64,000 nucleotides of DNA from Serripes groenlandicus (taxonomy: Eukaryota; Mollusca; Bivalvia; Cardiida; Cardiidae): NCBI GenBank assembly GCA_031761405.1, contig JASEVX010000006.1:28043533-28107532 (forward strand). Reading direction: 5' to 3'. The notes under the pieces are model-generated. The model worked only from the letters and a program-made list of their open reading frames with translations, did not search any database and was not told the origin of the DNA. The translations under genes and the position numbers were made by a program. How positions within the stretch are numbered: position 1 is the first letter of the stretch; each line of letters starts with the position of its first letter. Below are positions 21,017 to 32,331 of the stretch, in pieces.

Positions 21017-22047
21017 TTAACTTTTTCCTTTAAACGACTTCTTCTCCCTAACCACTTGGCCAATTTGGTTGAAACTTCATGGGAAGCATCCTCTCAATGT
21101 CCTCTACTAAATTCCTTCAATTTTTTTGATCCATTCAAAATTCTGGTTTCCATGGCAACCGAAAGAAAAAAATAGTGAGAACTTAAAAAATCTTCTTCTC
21201 CAAAAGTGTCAGGCAGATTTTCAAATAATTTTGTAGAAATGTTCCTTGGGTGACCCTTTATTAGATTCCTTCAAGAAATTTTGATTGGGCGAAAAACATG
21301 GCCGCCAGGGGGCGGGGCTTTTTTGCCTTATATAGCTATAGTGAAAACTTAAATAATCTTCTTCTCAAAAAGTGTTCAGCAGATTTTCAAATAATTATGT
21401 AGAAATGTTCCGTGGGTGACCCTCTATCAGATTCCTTCAAGCCATGTTGATTGGTAAAAAAACATGGCCGTCACAGGGCGGGGCTATTTTGCCTATATGG
21501 CTAAAGAGCAAACTTAAAATATCTTCTCCTCCAAAAGTGTCAGGCCGATTTTCAAATAATTTTGTAGAAATGTTCCTTGTGTGAACCTTAATTAGATTCC
21601 TTCAAGAAATGTTGATTGGGCGAAAAACATGGCCGCCAGGGGGCGGGGCTTTTTTGCGTTATATAGCTATAGTGAAAACTTAAAAACATCTTCTTCTCCG
21701 AAAGTGTTCAGCCGATTTTCAAATAATTTTGTAGAAATGTTCATTGGGTGACCCTCTATCAGATTCCTTCAAGCCATGTTGATTGGTCGAAAAACATGGC
21801 CGCCAGAGGGCGGGGCTATTTTGACTTATATGACCATAGTGAAAACTTAAAAAATCTTCTCCTCCGAAAGTGTCAGGCATATTTTCAAATAATTTTGCAG
21901 AAACATTCCTTTGGTGACACTCTACAAGATTCCTTTATGCCATGGTGGTTGGTAAAAAAAATAGCCACCACGGGGCAGGGCTGTTTGGAGATTTTATTTT
22001 TGCCTTATGGCCGTGGAGCGATACTGACCCTCTTGGGCCTCTTGTTT
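20932..22047. repeat. Pearl-like mosaic element, copy 2
   Basis: Same structure, unit number and order as 14906-16013, with only scattered substitutions and a longer (CGTG)n tract (~35 vs ~20 bp). Such high identity means duplication or transposition from a common source recently; flanks are unrelated. Open stretches inside (20882-21175, 21748-22101) are not genes. Confidence 0.92.
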
Positions 22048-22071
22048 ATAATAACGACAGTCAAACCTGCG

Positions 22072-22222
22072 CTAAAGACCACAGCAGTTCCCTGTCTATA
22101 ACAACCAAACTTTTAGTTACCCAATTACTATTTTTTCTGCATGTTTAAAACCACCTGTTGTCAAAGACCATATTGTTGTGTTCCCATACATGAGGTGGTC
22201 TTTATACATAGGTTCAACTTTA
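22072..22222. repeat. MITE-C copy
   Basis: CAGTCAAACCTGCGCTAAAG, CCTGTCTATAACAACC, CATATTGTTGTGTTCCCATA, GGTGGTCTTTATACATAGGT. Abuts the mosaic element's 3' end. Confidence 0.75.
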
Positions 22223-22250
22223 CTTGACAATATCAGGCATTTAAAACCTT

Positions 22251-22805
22251 AATACCCCCATCACACCATAACGAAGTTTCCACTTTGTCCTTGAGTTCTA
22301 AAACAAATGCTAGGACTCCGCGACAATGCTGTGGTCTTCGAGAAAATCAGAGAAATTGTGAAATTGTCATATCCATGATACGTCTGCGCCACGTCCTTGC
22401 TACGTTCATGTTGCGTTGGTGGATAACCCACTTGGTTCTACATGCGGGTACGCTACATGCGTGCAGCTTCGGAAGGGTTCCCACTACGTCCTCGCTACGT
22501 CCATGCAGATTGAGGCATTTTGTAGCTATGTCTATACTACGTCCGCCACGTCACTATAAATGGTCCTGCAAGTTGACCATAAATACAACGTCTCCGCTAC
22601 GTCTACACTATGTCAATGGCGCTGTAAGTACATCCTAAGTAGGTCCTTACTGAATCTAAGTCCATGTAGCAGGAAAGCGGTCTCCGGAGACCATGGAGAC
22701 CATACATCAATGAAAAGTCCCCACTGCGTCCTCAGTACGTTCTAGGAGTTCACACTGCACTCCGGCCTTTTTTCATGGACGCAGCTCTGGTGTGATAGGG
22801 GTATT
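22251..22805. mobile_element. TIR DNA element of 555 bp, non-autonomous
   Basis: Terminal repeats AATACCCCCATCACACCA and TGGTGTGATAGGGGTATT (17 of 18 match). The interior is G+C richer than the surroundings and repeats the word CTACGTC/TACGTCC many times in both directions. The 117-codon open stretch at 22285-22638 follows from this composition, with no domain I recognise. Target-site duplication is unclear. Confidence 0.8.
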
Positions 22806-22867
22806 ACTCTGATACAAACAGTACAGTTGTGCTCCTTTGCAGCAGAAAACTTTTAATCCTTTTTCTC

Positions 22868-23073
22868 TTTTAATCCTTTCCCACATATCACAAATCTGCA
22901 GCAGACGACTTTGAAATCATCTTGGTAAAAACATGAAAAATCTTCAAAAATGAAAGCCTATTTTCATAGAGTTGAAAACATTGTATTGTGGCAAATGGAG
23001 AAATTACTTGTTTTGTGCAAATTTCTCTTTTTCCCACAATGTTTTAAAAAACTCTATATGTTGGAAAGGGTTA
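22868..23073. repeat. MITE-A copy
   Basis: CTTTCCCACATATCACAAATCTGCAGC-type left end, hairpin, and GGAAAGGGTTAA right end. Confidence 0.75.
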
Positions 23074-23082
23074 ACACAGTTT

Positions 23083-23245
23083 TCAGTATTTGTTCAGTCT
23101 TGTCCAGGCTGCCAGTTCACATACTCATGTGTTACTGGCTTTCTCACACCAGTACTCCACCCAGCATACTTTCCAAGCAGTTGGCTGCTTTTCCCAATTG
23201 GTGGAAGACGAAAGACACTTGTATCAGTGACTTTCAGAGCTACCA
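23083..23245 (-). repeat. SINE-1 fragment
   Basis: Reverse of the SINE-1 body: CATACTCATGTGTTACTGGC, CACACCAGTACTCCAC, GGCTGCTTTTCCCA, TTGGTGGAAGACGAAAG. Head and tail missing. It explains the open frames here. Confidence 0.75.
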
Positions 23246-23383
23246 GGGCTCAGCAACACAGGGAACACTCAACAAAATATTATGCCAGTGTGTTAGGAAA
23301 TCTGGCAGCCACAATTATTGTTGAATAATGGATTCCCAGTAATTACCTAAAAGCTTGATTGGTTTCATGACTGAAAGACCTCG

Positions 23384-23619
23384 TTAACCCTTTCCCACTT
23401 ACAACAAATATTTAGCTAGAGACTTTGAAAACATATTGGCAAAAATATGAAATATCTCTATAAATGAAGGTATGCTATCTAAATAAAGTTGAAAACAATT
23501 GGTGGCAGAAGGAGAAACTGGTTGTTTTGTGCAATTTCTCATTTTGCCACATTTTTTTCAAAAGTCGTCTTCGATCTGCAGATGTATCAGAAAGTGTCTT
23601 ACAAATAGGAAAGGGTTAA
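23384..23619. repeat. MITE-A copy
   Basis: TTAACCCTTTCCCACTTACA to AGGAAAGGGTTAA; mid-part diverged. Confidence 0.88.
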
Positions 23620-23794
23620 TGAACCACAAACATGTGACATTATTGTTATTGGACTATTTTCTATAATGTAACACACATTTAATAGACATTAGGATCATAC
23701 ATTGTTGATGTTTTGTCAAGAATTGCCAGACATAAGAAGAAATAAAACTATAGTTGAGAGTGGAGACCTCTCTTATTAAGCAATTAAACCCTAC

Positions 23795-23851
23795 ATTGTG
23801 TGTACTCAAAAGAATCGTCTCATTCCACCGATTCTTTTGAGTACCCACAAT
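23795..23851. other. Near-perfect 23-bp hairpin
   Basis: Arm 23795-23817 (ATTGTGTGTACTCAAAAG...) pairs with 23829-23851, one mismatch in 23, around an 11-base loop. It is outside any repeat family recognised here. A small-RNA precursor, or the remnant of a tiny inverted element, are both possible. Confidence 0.85.
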
Positions 23852-23874
23852 AAAACTAGTTTGCAGGTCAAATT

Positions 23875-24060
23875 AGGATTTAATCTTTTCCCACATACAA
23901 CAAATCTGCTGCAGAAAACTTTGAAATCATCCTTGCAAAAGTAGGGAATATGACTATAAATAAAGGTTCATTTATTGAACATTATATGAGTGCAATTTCC
24001 TCTTTTGTCACAATGTGTTAAGAGTAGTTTGATGCAGTTGTGTCTGCAGAATGCAGCTGT
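23875..24060. repeat. MITE-A, old copy
   Basis: TTTTCCCACATACAACAAAT, CTGCTGCAGAAAACTTTG, GTGCAATTTCCTCTTTTGTC. Ends decayed. A SINE-1 tail piece (minus) follows at ~24140-24200. Confidence 0.55.
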
Positions 24061-24536
24061 CAAGTGTTATAAGAAGATGACAAAGACTTGTTGATTTGAA
24101 AGAAAACAACAACCACTGTGATTTAATTTTTTAGTATTTAGTGGGTTTTATGCCGTTTACAACATTATGTCAATTATATCATGGTGACAGTTCACTCATT
24201 TTTAACGAATTATTTTTTCTCAAAAAATAATACAGTTAACGCGATCGTGTTTGTTTGCGGAAGTCACGGTTAAACTACACTTCCGCTTAGAATACACATT
24301 CGCTGCACCTAAATAGTCCTAGTATTTTTTCGATATTAAAATGACTTCTACGTGTTATTTCAATACAGTGAAGTCATAATTATACTATCGAATCATCATA
24401 GATAATCAATTTTCTAGAAAATATCATATTAACAGTACGCGCATATATATTTCATTTGTCGGCAGGTACGTATAAGGCACGAGTATGAATTTTAGTCGTA
24501 TGCCCATTCACTAGAAGTCGACCCCACGCTGTATAG

Positions 24537-25075
24537 AACAATGTTAATCTCACAAATATGCCACTACGCAGAGCTCAGTGAAATAGTCAGTGTGCATTTT
24601 AAACGCTTGCATCGCCGTTGTTTCTCCTTTTTCCAACATGATAACGATAATCAAAGGGGCTTTCTAATTATAGATCATGATTTACATACGCGCGCATTCA
24701 GTTAGCTTAATATATATACGAAAGTAACGCTCAAACGTTGTATCAAAGTACCGTGGTGTAATGGAGAGCGTGTAGAACTACTAATCATGGACTACTTATG
24801 GATGCGAGTTCGAGTCCCAATAGGAACTGTTCTTTTTTTTTTTTTTTAATTCTTATTTTATGCGATTTGTTAAACATTATAGATTTATAATAATTAATTC
24901 ACTCACATGAAAAATAGTCATAATATAAGCCGAAATCCTGGATACGCCCCTGGTGACGAAAACAAATCGAACTAACAATGTAAATCTCACAAATATGCCA
25001 TGGGTGTTTTGACAGACTTTACGCAGAGCTCAGTGAAAGAGTTAGTGTGCATGTTAAACGCTCGCATCGCCGTTG
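24537..25075. repeat. ~85-100-bp direct repeat flanking a tRNA-like segment
   Basis: AATCTCACAAATATGCCA, ACGCAGAGCTCAGTGAAA and CGCATCGCCGTTG occur in the same order at 24545-24620 and 24981-25073; the second has an 18-base insertion. Between them are the tRNA-like sequence and a T16 run. Otherwise 24230-25420 shows nothing recognisable. Confidence 0.8.
24747..24828 (+). other. tRNA-like sequence (pseudogene or SINE head)
   Basis: AGTACC..GGAACT could form most of an acceptor stem; TGGTGTAATGG fits an A box and GAGTTCGAGTCCC a B box; a T-run follows 8 bases later as a Pol III terminator. I could not fold a standard anticodon arm, so it is unlikely to be a working tRNA. A weaker tRNA-like head lies on the minus strand near 25275-25335 (TGGTTGAGTGG). 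Confidence 0.45.
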
Positions 25076-25428
25076 AAATGCTACATTTACTAAAACTGTC
25101 AACTGATAAAAAAAATCTCTGGACAAAAATATTAATAATAATAAAATAGACTAAATTGTGCAATTTTACAATACATGTTCAAAATAATTCGTTACTAGTA
25201 CTCTCAGTACTTTGATTTATCCCTGAGTAAACAATCCAGTACTATGCTTGTAAACTACACCACGACTGTCACGCCATGGTACGCCCGGTTCAAAATCCTG
25301 ACACTATAACCACTCAACCACGGCGGAGGTACATGTACTTTGGTTTACTCTTCACCTGATACAGTCTACTTCTGATGCCTAATAGTAAAATAACGAGATG
25401 ATCAATATACGTTAATGAGGACACTTCT

Positions 25429-25650
25429 TAACCCTCATGCAACAAATCTACAGCAGACAACTTTGAAAATGTCTTTTTCAAAAATGTGAAAAATCTCCAT
25501 TAATGACAGTTAAATTATTAAATAGAGTTGAAAACATTGTTGCAAATAGTGAAATTGTTCATCATGAGCAATTTCAACTTTGCCACAATGTTTTCAAAAG
25601 TCGTCTCCTGCAGAGGTTTCGGAAAACATCTGTAAGTGGGAAGGATTAAC
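25429..25650. repeat. MITE-A copy
   Basis: TTAACCCTCATGCAACAAAT, CTACAGCAGACAACTTTG, ATTGTTCATCATGAGCAAT, GTCGTCTCCTGCAG, GTGGGAAGGATTAA. Another, interrupted copy spans 25646-25988. Bases 26000-26450 show nothing. Confidence 0.8.
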
Positions 25651-26451
25651 GCTTTCTCACTTGCAGACGCATTCTGACGCCTCAAATCACAGTTTATCTT
25701 TTCTTCAATTAGACTGTACAAAATCCATTTGTACTTTGTAAACAGAAATGTTGCAAGAAAAAGGCTAAGATTATGACATATCAATATGGTTGTGATTTCC
25801 TAAATATTACAGGCAATACACTTCACAAGCAGAAAAACAAAAATGACTCAAAACAAGCAATGTATCCTTTTGACACAATGTTTTTGTCTCTATTCAATAA
25901 TAATACTTTCATTTTATATAGGTTTTCCCTTACAAGATGTTTTCAAAGTTGTCTGCTGTATATTTGTTGTAGGTTGGAAAAGGTTAAGTTATATTCAATC
26001 ATGAATCACAAACTTTGACAGCCATGTTCTCTTTGGTCTTTATAGTGCACTGTTTCTCATGTTGCCTACCTTGGATCGCTTCTCCGACACCTCTCTGTCC
26101 GTCTGAACGTCATGGTTTCTTTTACTTACATAATTATTATCAGGCTAATTTTAAGTCAAGTTACAGTCAAACTGTTAAGCAGCCACTTGAAAATTAACCA
26201 AAACAACATATTCTTCTTTATTTGACTTGTATTAAGCAGCCATCTGTGTTCAGCACAAATTTTGACTCTCCTGTGTGACTTCTTCAGACAAATTTGAGTG
26301 TATATATGTTTTAAGTTATATACTTTAATAAGTATATTTTGTTATGAATTAGTGCAAGATCAAAGAAAATAGGGTTGAAGAAAGTGATTCATTTAACAGA
26401 AACCCATGATGTTTTTCCAATATGATCAGTAATCTATGATCCTAATCGTTG

Positions 26452-26886
26452 TTAACCCTTTCCCTCATATAGACGCTTTCTGACGCCTCTGCAGCAGACG
26501 GCTTTTTGAAAACATAGTGACAAAAGAAGAAATTGCTCAAAACGAGCAATTTCTCCCTTTGACACAATGTTTTCCACTTTTAGGTTATCCATTCAATTAA
26601 AGAGATTTTCTATTTTTTGACAAAATATGTTCAAAGTCGTCTGCTGCAGAATTGTCGTTTGAGGGAAATGGTTAACCCTTTCCCATTATACAGGCACTTT
26701 CTGACTCCTCTGCAGCAGACAACTTTTGAAAAACATTGTGGCAACAGGAGAAATTGCTCATGATGAACAATTACCAACTCTATTCTAAAACTTAAATTAA
26801 CCTTTAATGTATATAGAGATGTTTTATCTTTTTCTCCAGTGTACGAGGTTGTCTGCTGCAGATTTGTTGATTATGGAAAGAGTTAA
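26452..26886. repeat. Two MITE-A copies sharing a TTAA
   Basis: 26452-26675 (TTAACCCTTTCCCTCATATA to GAGGGAAATGGTTAA) and 26672-26886 (TTAACCCTTTCCCATTATAC to GGAAAGAGTTAA). The first is close to the 3518 copy, the second far more diverged. Confidence 0.92.
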
Positions 26887-27032
26887 ACTCATTACAGTTT
26901 TAAAATGCTACTCAATGCTTTAGATAAAGCAATCTGGTTCCCCGGTATATTATAGTAAATTAGTTTGTCTGGCATGAACCAACAATGGCGACTGTAGATT
27001 GGTCACCTCTCCTTATATATATATATCTATTT

Positions 27033-27318
27033 GCCGAGCCCCGGTAGCGACGCGGGCTGTCAATCCGTGGGTTGTGAGTTCGAATTCCGGCTCGACCAAC
27101 TTTCTTTCCGACCATTGACAAAAGTCAATGTGACATGCGTCATTCGTCTTCCACCAATGGGATAATTCTATGTGGAAAAGCAGCCAGTTGCTTGAGAAGA
27201 TTGTTGTGTGGAGTACTGGTGTGAGAAAACCAGGAAATGCATGAGTAGGTGAACTGTCCGCCGTGATATAACTGAGAAATTGTTAAAAACGGCATTAAAC
27301 CCCAATCAATCAATCAAT
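27033..27318 (+). repeat. tRNA-derived SINE-1 copy
   Basis: GCGACGCGGGCTGTCAATCC, GAGTTCGAATTCC (B box), CAAAAGTCAATGTGACATGC, AAACCAGGAAATGCATGAGT, CCCAATCAATCAATCAAT. Lacks the first ~10 bases of the head. Bases 27320-28850 hold no gene or repeat I recognise, apart from the two hairpins listed. Confidence 0.85.
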
Positions 27319-28002
27319 ATATCGGTATTGAATATAATAGTAAATTAGTAAATATACAACTGATTTTTGTCCCTATCCCATTCCTAGCATGCTTGTCGAA
27401 AAGTCGTTTTACGGCTGCAACCAAGCCTCACTATTGAATTCCTCTGCAAAATTCAAGTTTTGATTGGTTTGCCATCTGGTTTACAATTAATGATTACATT
27501 GGTGCGACTGAATAACGAATCAAAGCGCCAATGGCACTGTAGTGGCGATCGTATGGAAAATCCTGCAAAGTAACAAGCAGTATATCGGTGTAGGGCTTGC
27601 GATGACTCTGGTGCGGGTATATTTGAGAATGTATCACCCCTGCAGTAGAATAATGTTAGTTTGCCAGAATGTTGTCTTGGTGATTATTAATTACGTTCTG
27701 AAATTGGTCATGATGTGTTCAAAATTAGGCCATTCCAAAGTTATGAAAAATCTAGTTGGTATTCGATAGACTACCGTTTTAGCTCATTAGAATGGCTATT
27801 TGTAATCTAAATTGTTCGGGTAATCACATGTTTATCACCAGGTCGCTAGGCCATATTAAGATAAAATATATTTTAGAAATGACTTAATTATCAAGAAAGG
27901 AGAGAAAACAGTATCCATTAGTTTGGTGTTTGTTTCAATGATGTCCGATATTAAACAGGTCTGTTCAATTTAGTCCCTTCACATTGCATGATTGAGGGTT
28001 GT

Positions 28003-28039
28003 CAGAGACATATAAACACAGTGTATTTATATGTCTCTG
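28003..28039. other. Perfect 14-bp hairpin
   Basis: CAGAGACATATAAA / TTTATATGTCTCTG with a 9-base loop, in otherwise unique AT-rich sequence. Confidence 0.85.
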
Positions 28040-28724
28040 AGGTTGTTAAACTGCTTCGAATAATACGAGTGCAAAAATAAACACAAAACATGCTCCAAAA
28101 GCACAATTTCACTATTTGCCAAACTGTTCAATTTATAAAAATATAGGCATATATTACAATGCTCGATCTCCAAACTAAATTAGGCTACACTGTCAGCATT
28201 GATTGCTAATTGACTCTAGAACGTGCAGACCTGTATACATAACGTGTGTACACACTGACATCGTGTGTCCTTTAAACCTTTGTAAACCAGTCTTATCATC
28301 TAGACGCTTTAATATATTTAAAGAAATACAAAATAAAGCGTTTATAATATTGAGATTTACAAGCTCTTCTGGTTTTTGGTCTCGCGAGCTATTTATAGAA
28401 CCTTTTGGAATTTCCAGATTTGAGTATCATCAGAGTTGCCGTTATTTGCAAGGCAGAACGCGCAATGATATTTATTATCTGCCAAATCATGACGAAGATA
28501 ATATTTACACATTTTAACTCTATGTAGATAATGTCTCGATAAATATTAGTAACAATCCGGTACCAAAGTAGCACTGACATAATTATTATTAATCACGTCT
28601 CTGCATCAATGATGGAACTATAACGGATGTGAGTAAATTAGTTTGCAGTAAGGTAACAAAATATCAACCGATTGTTTAAAACCGACCATATAAATATTTT
28701 TCGTTGTTGTTGTTTCTGTTAGCA

Positions 28725-28754
28725 TTGTGGCGATTGTCAAACCAATCGCCACAA
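28725..28754. other. Perfect 12-bp hairpin
   Basis: TTGTGGCGATTG / CAATCGCCACAA with the six-base loop TCAAAC; G+C richer than its surroundings. Confidence 0.85.
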
Positions 28755-28879
28755 AAACCATCCGCTTGCATCTATAATGAGACAAAAGAGTTCCAACAAG
28801 TGAAACTCCCTCTGAACTATGATTGACCTCAATGTCTGTATTGTTAAATAACGTCGACCATGCTGTGACCCCACTAATC

Positions 28880-29530
28880 TACAACAGTCCACTTAGAAAT
28901 ATGCAAATCACTGTAAATAAAATTATAATTATTGAAAGGAGTTGAAACCATTGTGGCAAAAGTAGAAATTGCCTACGATAAGGAATTTCTCCTTTTTTGA
29001 CGATGTTTTTGAATGTTGTCTGCTGCACATGCGTCTGTAAGCTGAAAATGGTTACATCCTTTCCATGAAAGCGGAACCCTTTCCATGATACTATAACAGT
29101 CGATTACTGAAAATATTGTGGAAAATGGAGCTATTGCTGACAATGAGCAATTCCTCCTTTTCACACAATACTTTCAAAGACATTTGAAATTAATTCTTTT
29201 CATATTTAAACCCCCTCCGGACACATTTTGAATAACATGCAAGAGATGATTGATTGATAACGAACAATTTTGCCTTACATCTAGGAGACAATATTTAGTT
29301 AAAATCTTTGTGGAAAAAGAAGAAATGGGTCACGATAAGCCATTTATCCTCTTGTCACAATGTATTCCAATGCAGTCTGCTGCACATGCGTCAAAAAGCG
29401 ACTTTAAGCGGGAAAAGCTTGAACCTTTTCCATTATAGCTACTTAGTTACATGCGAATATTGATTATTTTTGCAGAAAATGACAATGAGCACTTCCTCCT
29501 TTTCAAACAATGCTTTGAAACATGAATCAA
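28880..29530. repeat. Decayed MITE-A copies
   Basis: Three weak hairpin cores (about 28955-29000, 29115-29165, 29305-29365) each with GAAATTGCC/GAGCTATTGC-like arms and CTGCTGCACATGCGTC-type ends (~29020 and ~29380). Confidence 0.55.
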
Positions 29531-29541
29531 GTATTTTATAC

Positions 29542-30108
29542 CCCTGTTTTTTCAAAACTGAACGTATTATAGTTTTACCTGTGGCGTACAGGCGGGCTGT
29601 GTCCAGTATGTTGTCAGCTAAATAACTTTAGAAGCCTTTGTCAAATCATCACCAAATTTAGTCAAAATGTGTATTGGCATAATATCTCGGACAAGTCTGT
29701 TAACCAGCCATATCGCGGTAGTCAATCGAGAGTAATTGCCCTTTCATTATAGAAATTACCTCAAATAGGTATTGTCCGATCGATAGCTTTTGAAGCCTTT
29801 ATCCAATCATCACCATATTTAGTCAGAATGTGTACGAGCATAGTATCTTGGACGAGCTCGATTACCAGCCATATCGCTGTAGTCATTTTATTTGATCATC
29901 ACCAAACTTAGACAATATGTTGATGGGCAGAATATCTTGGTCACGTTATCTTAGTCACTCCACACTTATGTTCCTCGAAATGGCCAAAACTGTATTAACA
30001 GTGTCCGCACTCTAAATTTGCCTGACGTATAACCAATTATCACTATACTTGGTAAAAAAAAAAAAAAAGGACGGGACTATTTTGTGACATTTGGCGCTCT
30101 TGTTTTCT
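29542..30108. repeat. Mosaic element with tandem core, family H
   Basis: Units carry 'AAATCATCACCAAATTTAGTCA', 'TGTGTA..GGCATAATATCT', 'ACCAGCCATATCGC'; ends GGACGGGACTATTTTGTGAC then GCGCTCTTGTTTT, the CTCTTG terminus shared with other mosaic elements. Confidence 0.6.
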
Positions 30109-30150
30109 ATAATCTAGATAACAAAATAATTTGCCTACAATTATTTTTTT

Positions 30151-31450
30151 ACCAGAGCACAAAGTGCTCAAGGCGAGTTATTGTGATCGCCTTTTGTCCG
30201 GCGTCCATCCTTCGTTTGTCGTCAATATTTGCTTGTTAACACTCTAGAGGCAACATTTTGTATACAATCATCATGAAAGTTTATCAGAACATATATCTCT
30301 ATAAAATCTAGGCCAAGTTAAAAAATCTGGGTCATTTGCGGTCACAAACTAGGTCACTATATCAAATTAAATGAAAATCTTGTTAACACTCTGGAAGCCG
30401 CATTTTGGCTTGAGCATGTTGAAACTTTGTCATAATGTTTGTCTTAGTCATATCTAGGCCAAGTTCTTGTTAACACTCTAGCGATCTCATCAGTTTGAAA
30501 TTTTGTCAGAATGTTTGTCTTAATAATATCTAGGTAAGGTTCGAATATGGGTCATATTGGATCAGAAACTAGGTCACTAGGCAAAATTGAAGGGAAATCT
30601 TGTTAACACTGTAGAAGCCGCATTTTTTGCTTCAGCAGCTTAATATTTGATCAGAGTGTTTATCTTAATGATATCTAGGCCAAGTTCGAATGTGGGTTAT
30701 GCGCGGGGTAAAAACTAGGTCACTTGGCCAAATTGAAAGAAAATCTTGTTAACACTCTGGAGGCCGCATTTTTTGCTTCAGCAGATTGAAATATATTCAG
30801 AATGTTTGTCTAAATGATATCTAGGTCAAGTTCGAATATAAATCATGTCAGGTCAAAAACTAGGTCACTAGGCCAAATTTAAGGAAAATCTTGTTAACAC
30901 TCTTGAAGCCACATTTTAAACTTGAGCATGTTAAATCTTTATCAGAAAGTTTGCTATAGTTCGAATATTGGTCATGTCAGGTCACATTTTTTCAGAATGT
31001 TTGTTTTAGTTATTTGTAGGCCATGTTCGAATATAGGTCATGTCGGGTCAAAAACTAGGTCACTAGGTCAAATTTAAGGAAAATATTGTTAACACTCTGG
31101 AAGCCGCATTTTAAACTTGAGCATGTTGAAACTTTGTCAGAATGTTTGTCTTAGTGCTATCTAGGCCAAGTTCAAAAACTAGATCACTAGACCATATTGT
31201 AGAAATATCTTGTTAACACTATAGAGATCACATTTTTTTACTTGAGCAGCTTGAAACTTTGTCAGATTATTTATCTTGATGATATCTTGTAGAACAAATT
31301 GTAGAACAACCTAGTTAACACTATAGAGATCTCATTTTTGACTTGAGCAGCTTGAATTTTGTCAGAAAGTTTGTCTTGATGATATTGCCATTGGCGCTGA
31401 AATAGCCAATTCTCAGGTGAGCGATTCTAGGGCCTCATGGCCCTCTTGTT
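30151..31450. repeat. Mosaic element, family F (1.3 kb)
   Basis: 5' ACCAGAGCACAAAGTGCTCA with a GAGCAC/GTGCTC hairpin, then TGTGATCGCCTTTTGTCC; about seven ~150-bp units with 'CTTGTTAACACTCTGGAAGC', 'GATATCTAGGCCAAGTTCGA' and 'AAACTAGGTCACTAGGCCAA'; 3' TCTCAGGTGAGCGATTCTAG then GGCCTCATGGCCCTCTTGTT. Confidence 0.85.
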
Positions 31451-31459
31451 ATTTTAACC

Positions 31460-31640
31460 TTTTAACCTTGCCCCTTTAAGACACATTTTGACTAACCTTA
31501 ACAGATGAATGATAATCAGCAAGTTTGTCTTTTTCCACAATGTTTTCATCACTATTCAAAATTATACTTTCATTCATTCAGTTCAATATGTTAGCCTTAG
31601 TTCAATGTTGTTTGCTGTAGATTGAGTCTATGTGGTCAAG
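31460..31640. repeat. MITE-A relic
   Basis: TTTTCCACAATGTTTTCATC, TTGTTTGCTGTAGATTG, GGTCAAGGGTTAG. Bases 31640-32210 show nothing recognisable. Confidence 0.4.
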
Positions 31641-32331
31641 GGTTAGGAAGACTGTAAACATATCATACCATGTAAACTAGTTATTACATAAATCGTCCAA
31701 AGAGAGAGCATCCTACTTCACATGCCATGAAAGAATGGAACACACAGTCTCACAGCTACTGGGGAATTGTTGGTAACACGGGACAATTTGTGTTGAATAT
31801 TCTCATATGTCGCTGGAAAAGATATTTTTTGATCATTCCATTTGTCTGTCTGTCAGTATGTCGACCCAACTAGGAAATATAAATTCAATCTACAAATTAG
31901 AGAATAGTTTATTTCAACAAACACACAAGTTATAACCGCGAGGTCAATATTTATTTTATAAGTAAAGCGCTTCTAACGGTTTTGGGACTTAAATTATAAT
32001 GTATTTGCATTTGTGTAAATTGAAGACTCAACGTCCGTCAACATATAATTTAGTCCTAGATGTATCTGTTGACAAATAAACAAGAAATGTAGTCTAAATA
32101 GGTTTTTGTCAATTAACCATGTACGGTCCCGTTTCGTAGATTCAATTAAACTGCAAATCGCTAGATGCGGCTTATATGTGATAATAAATACATTTCAAAT
32201 ATCATAACATGTTAACCCTTTCCTACACAGATCGAACCAGTCTTCTGTAATCAATACTTTATGTGTTGTCTCTGTCTGTAAAGCTTGGAGGCATTATCCG
32301 GCAGGATTGATTGTTGAATGCATTAATTATT

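Noticed and set aside
22285..22638. 117-codon frame as a transposase fragment
   Set aside because: It lies in the CTACGTC-rich interior of the 555-bp TIR element; composition explains openness and no catalytic motif is seen.
22950..23328. Two overlapping ~120-codon plus-strand frames
   Set aside because: They consist of MITE-A plus an antisense SINE-1 body.
24747..24828. Functional tRNA gene
   Set aside because: A and B boxes and a T-run are present, but no acceptable anticodon arm could be folded and the acceptor stem has mismatches.
28203..28517. 104-codon plus-strand frame in the repeat-poor region
   Set aside because: No recognisable motif, no splice context, and AT-rich codon use like the surrounding non-coding DNA.
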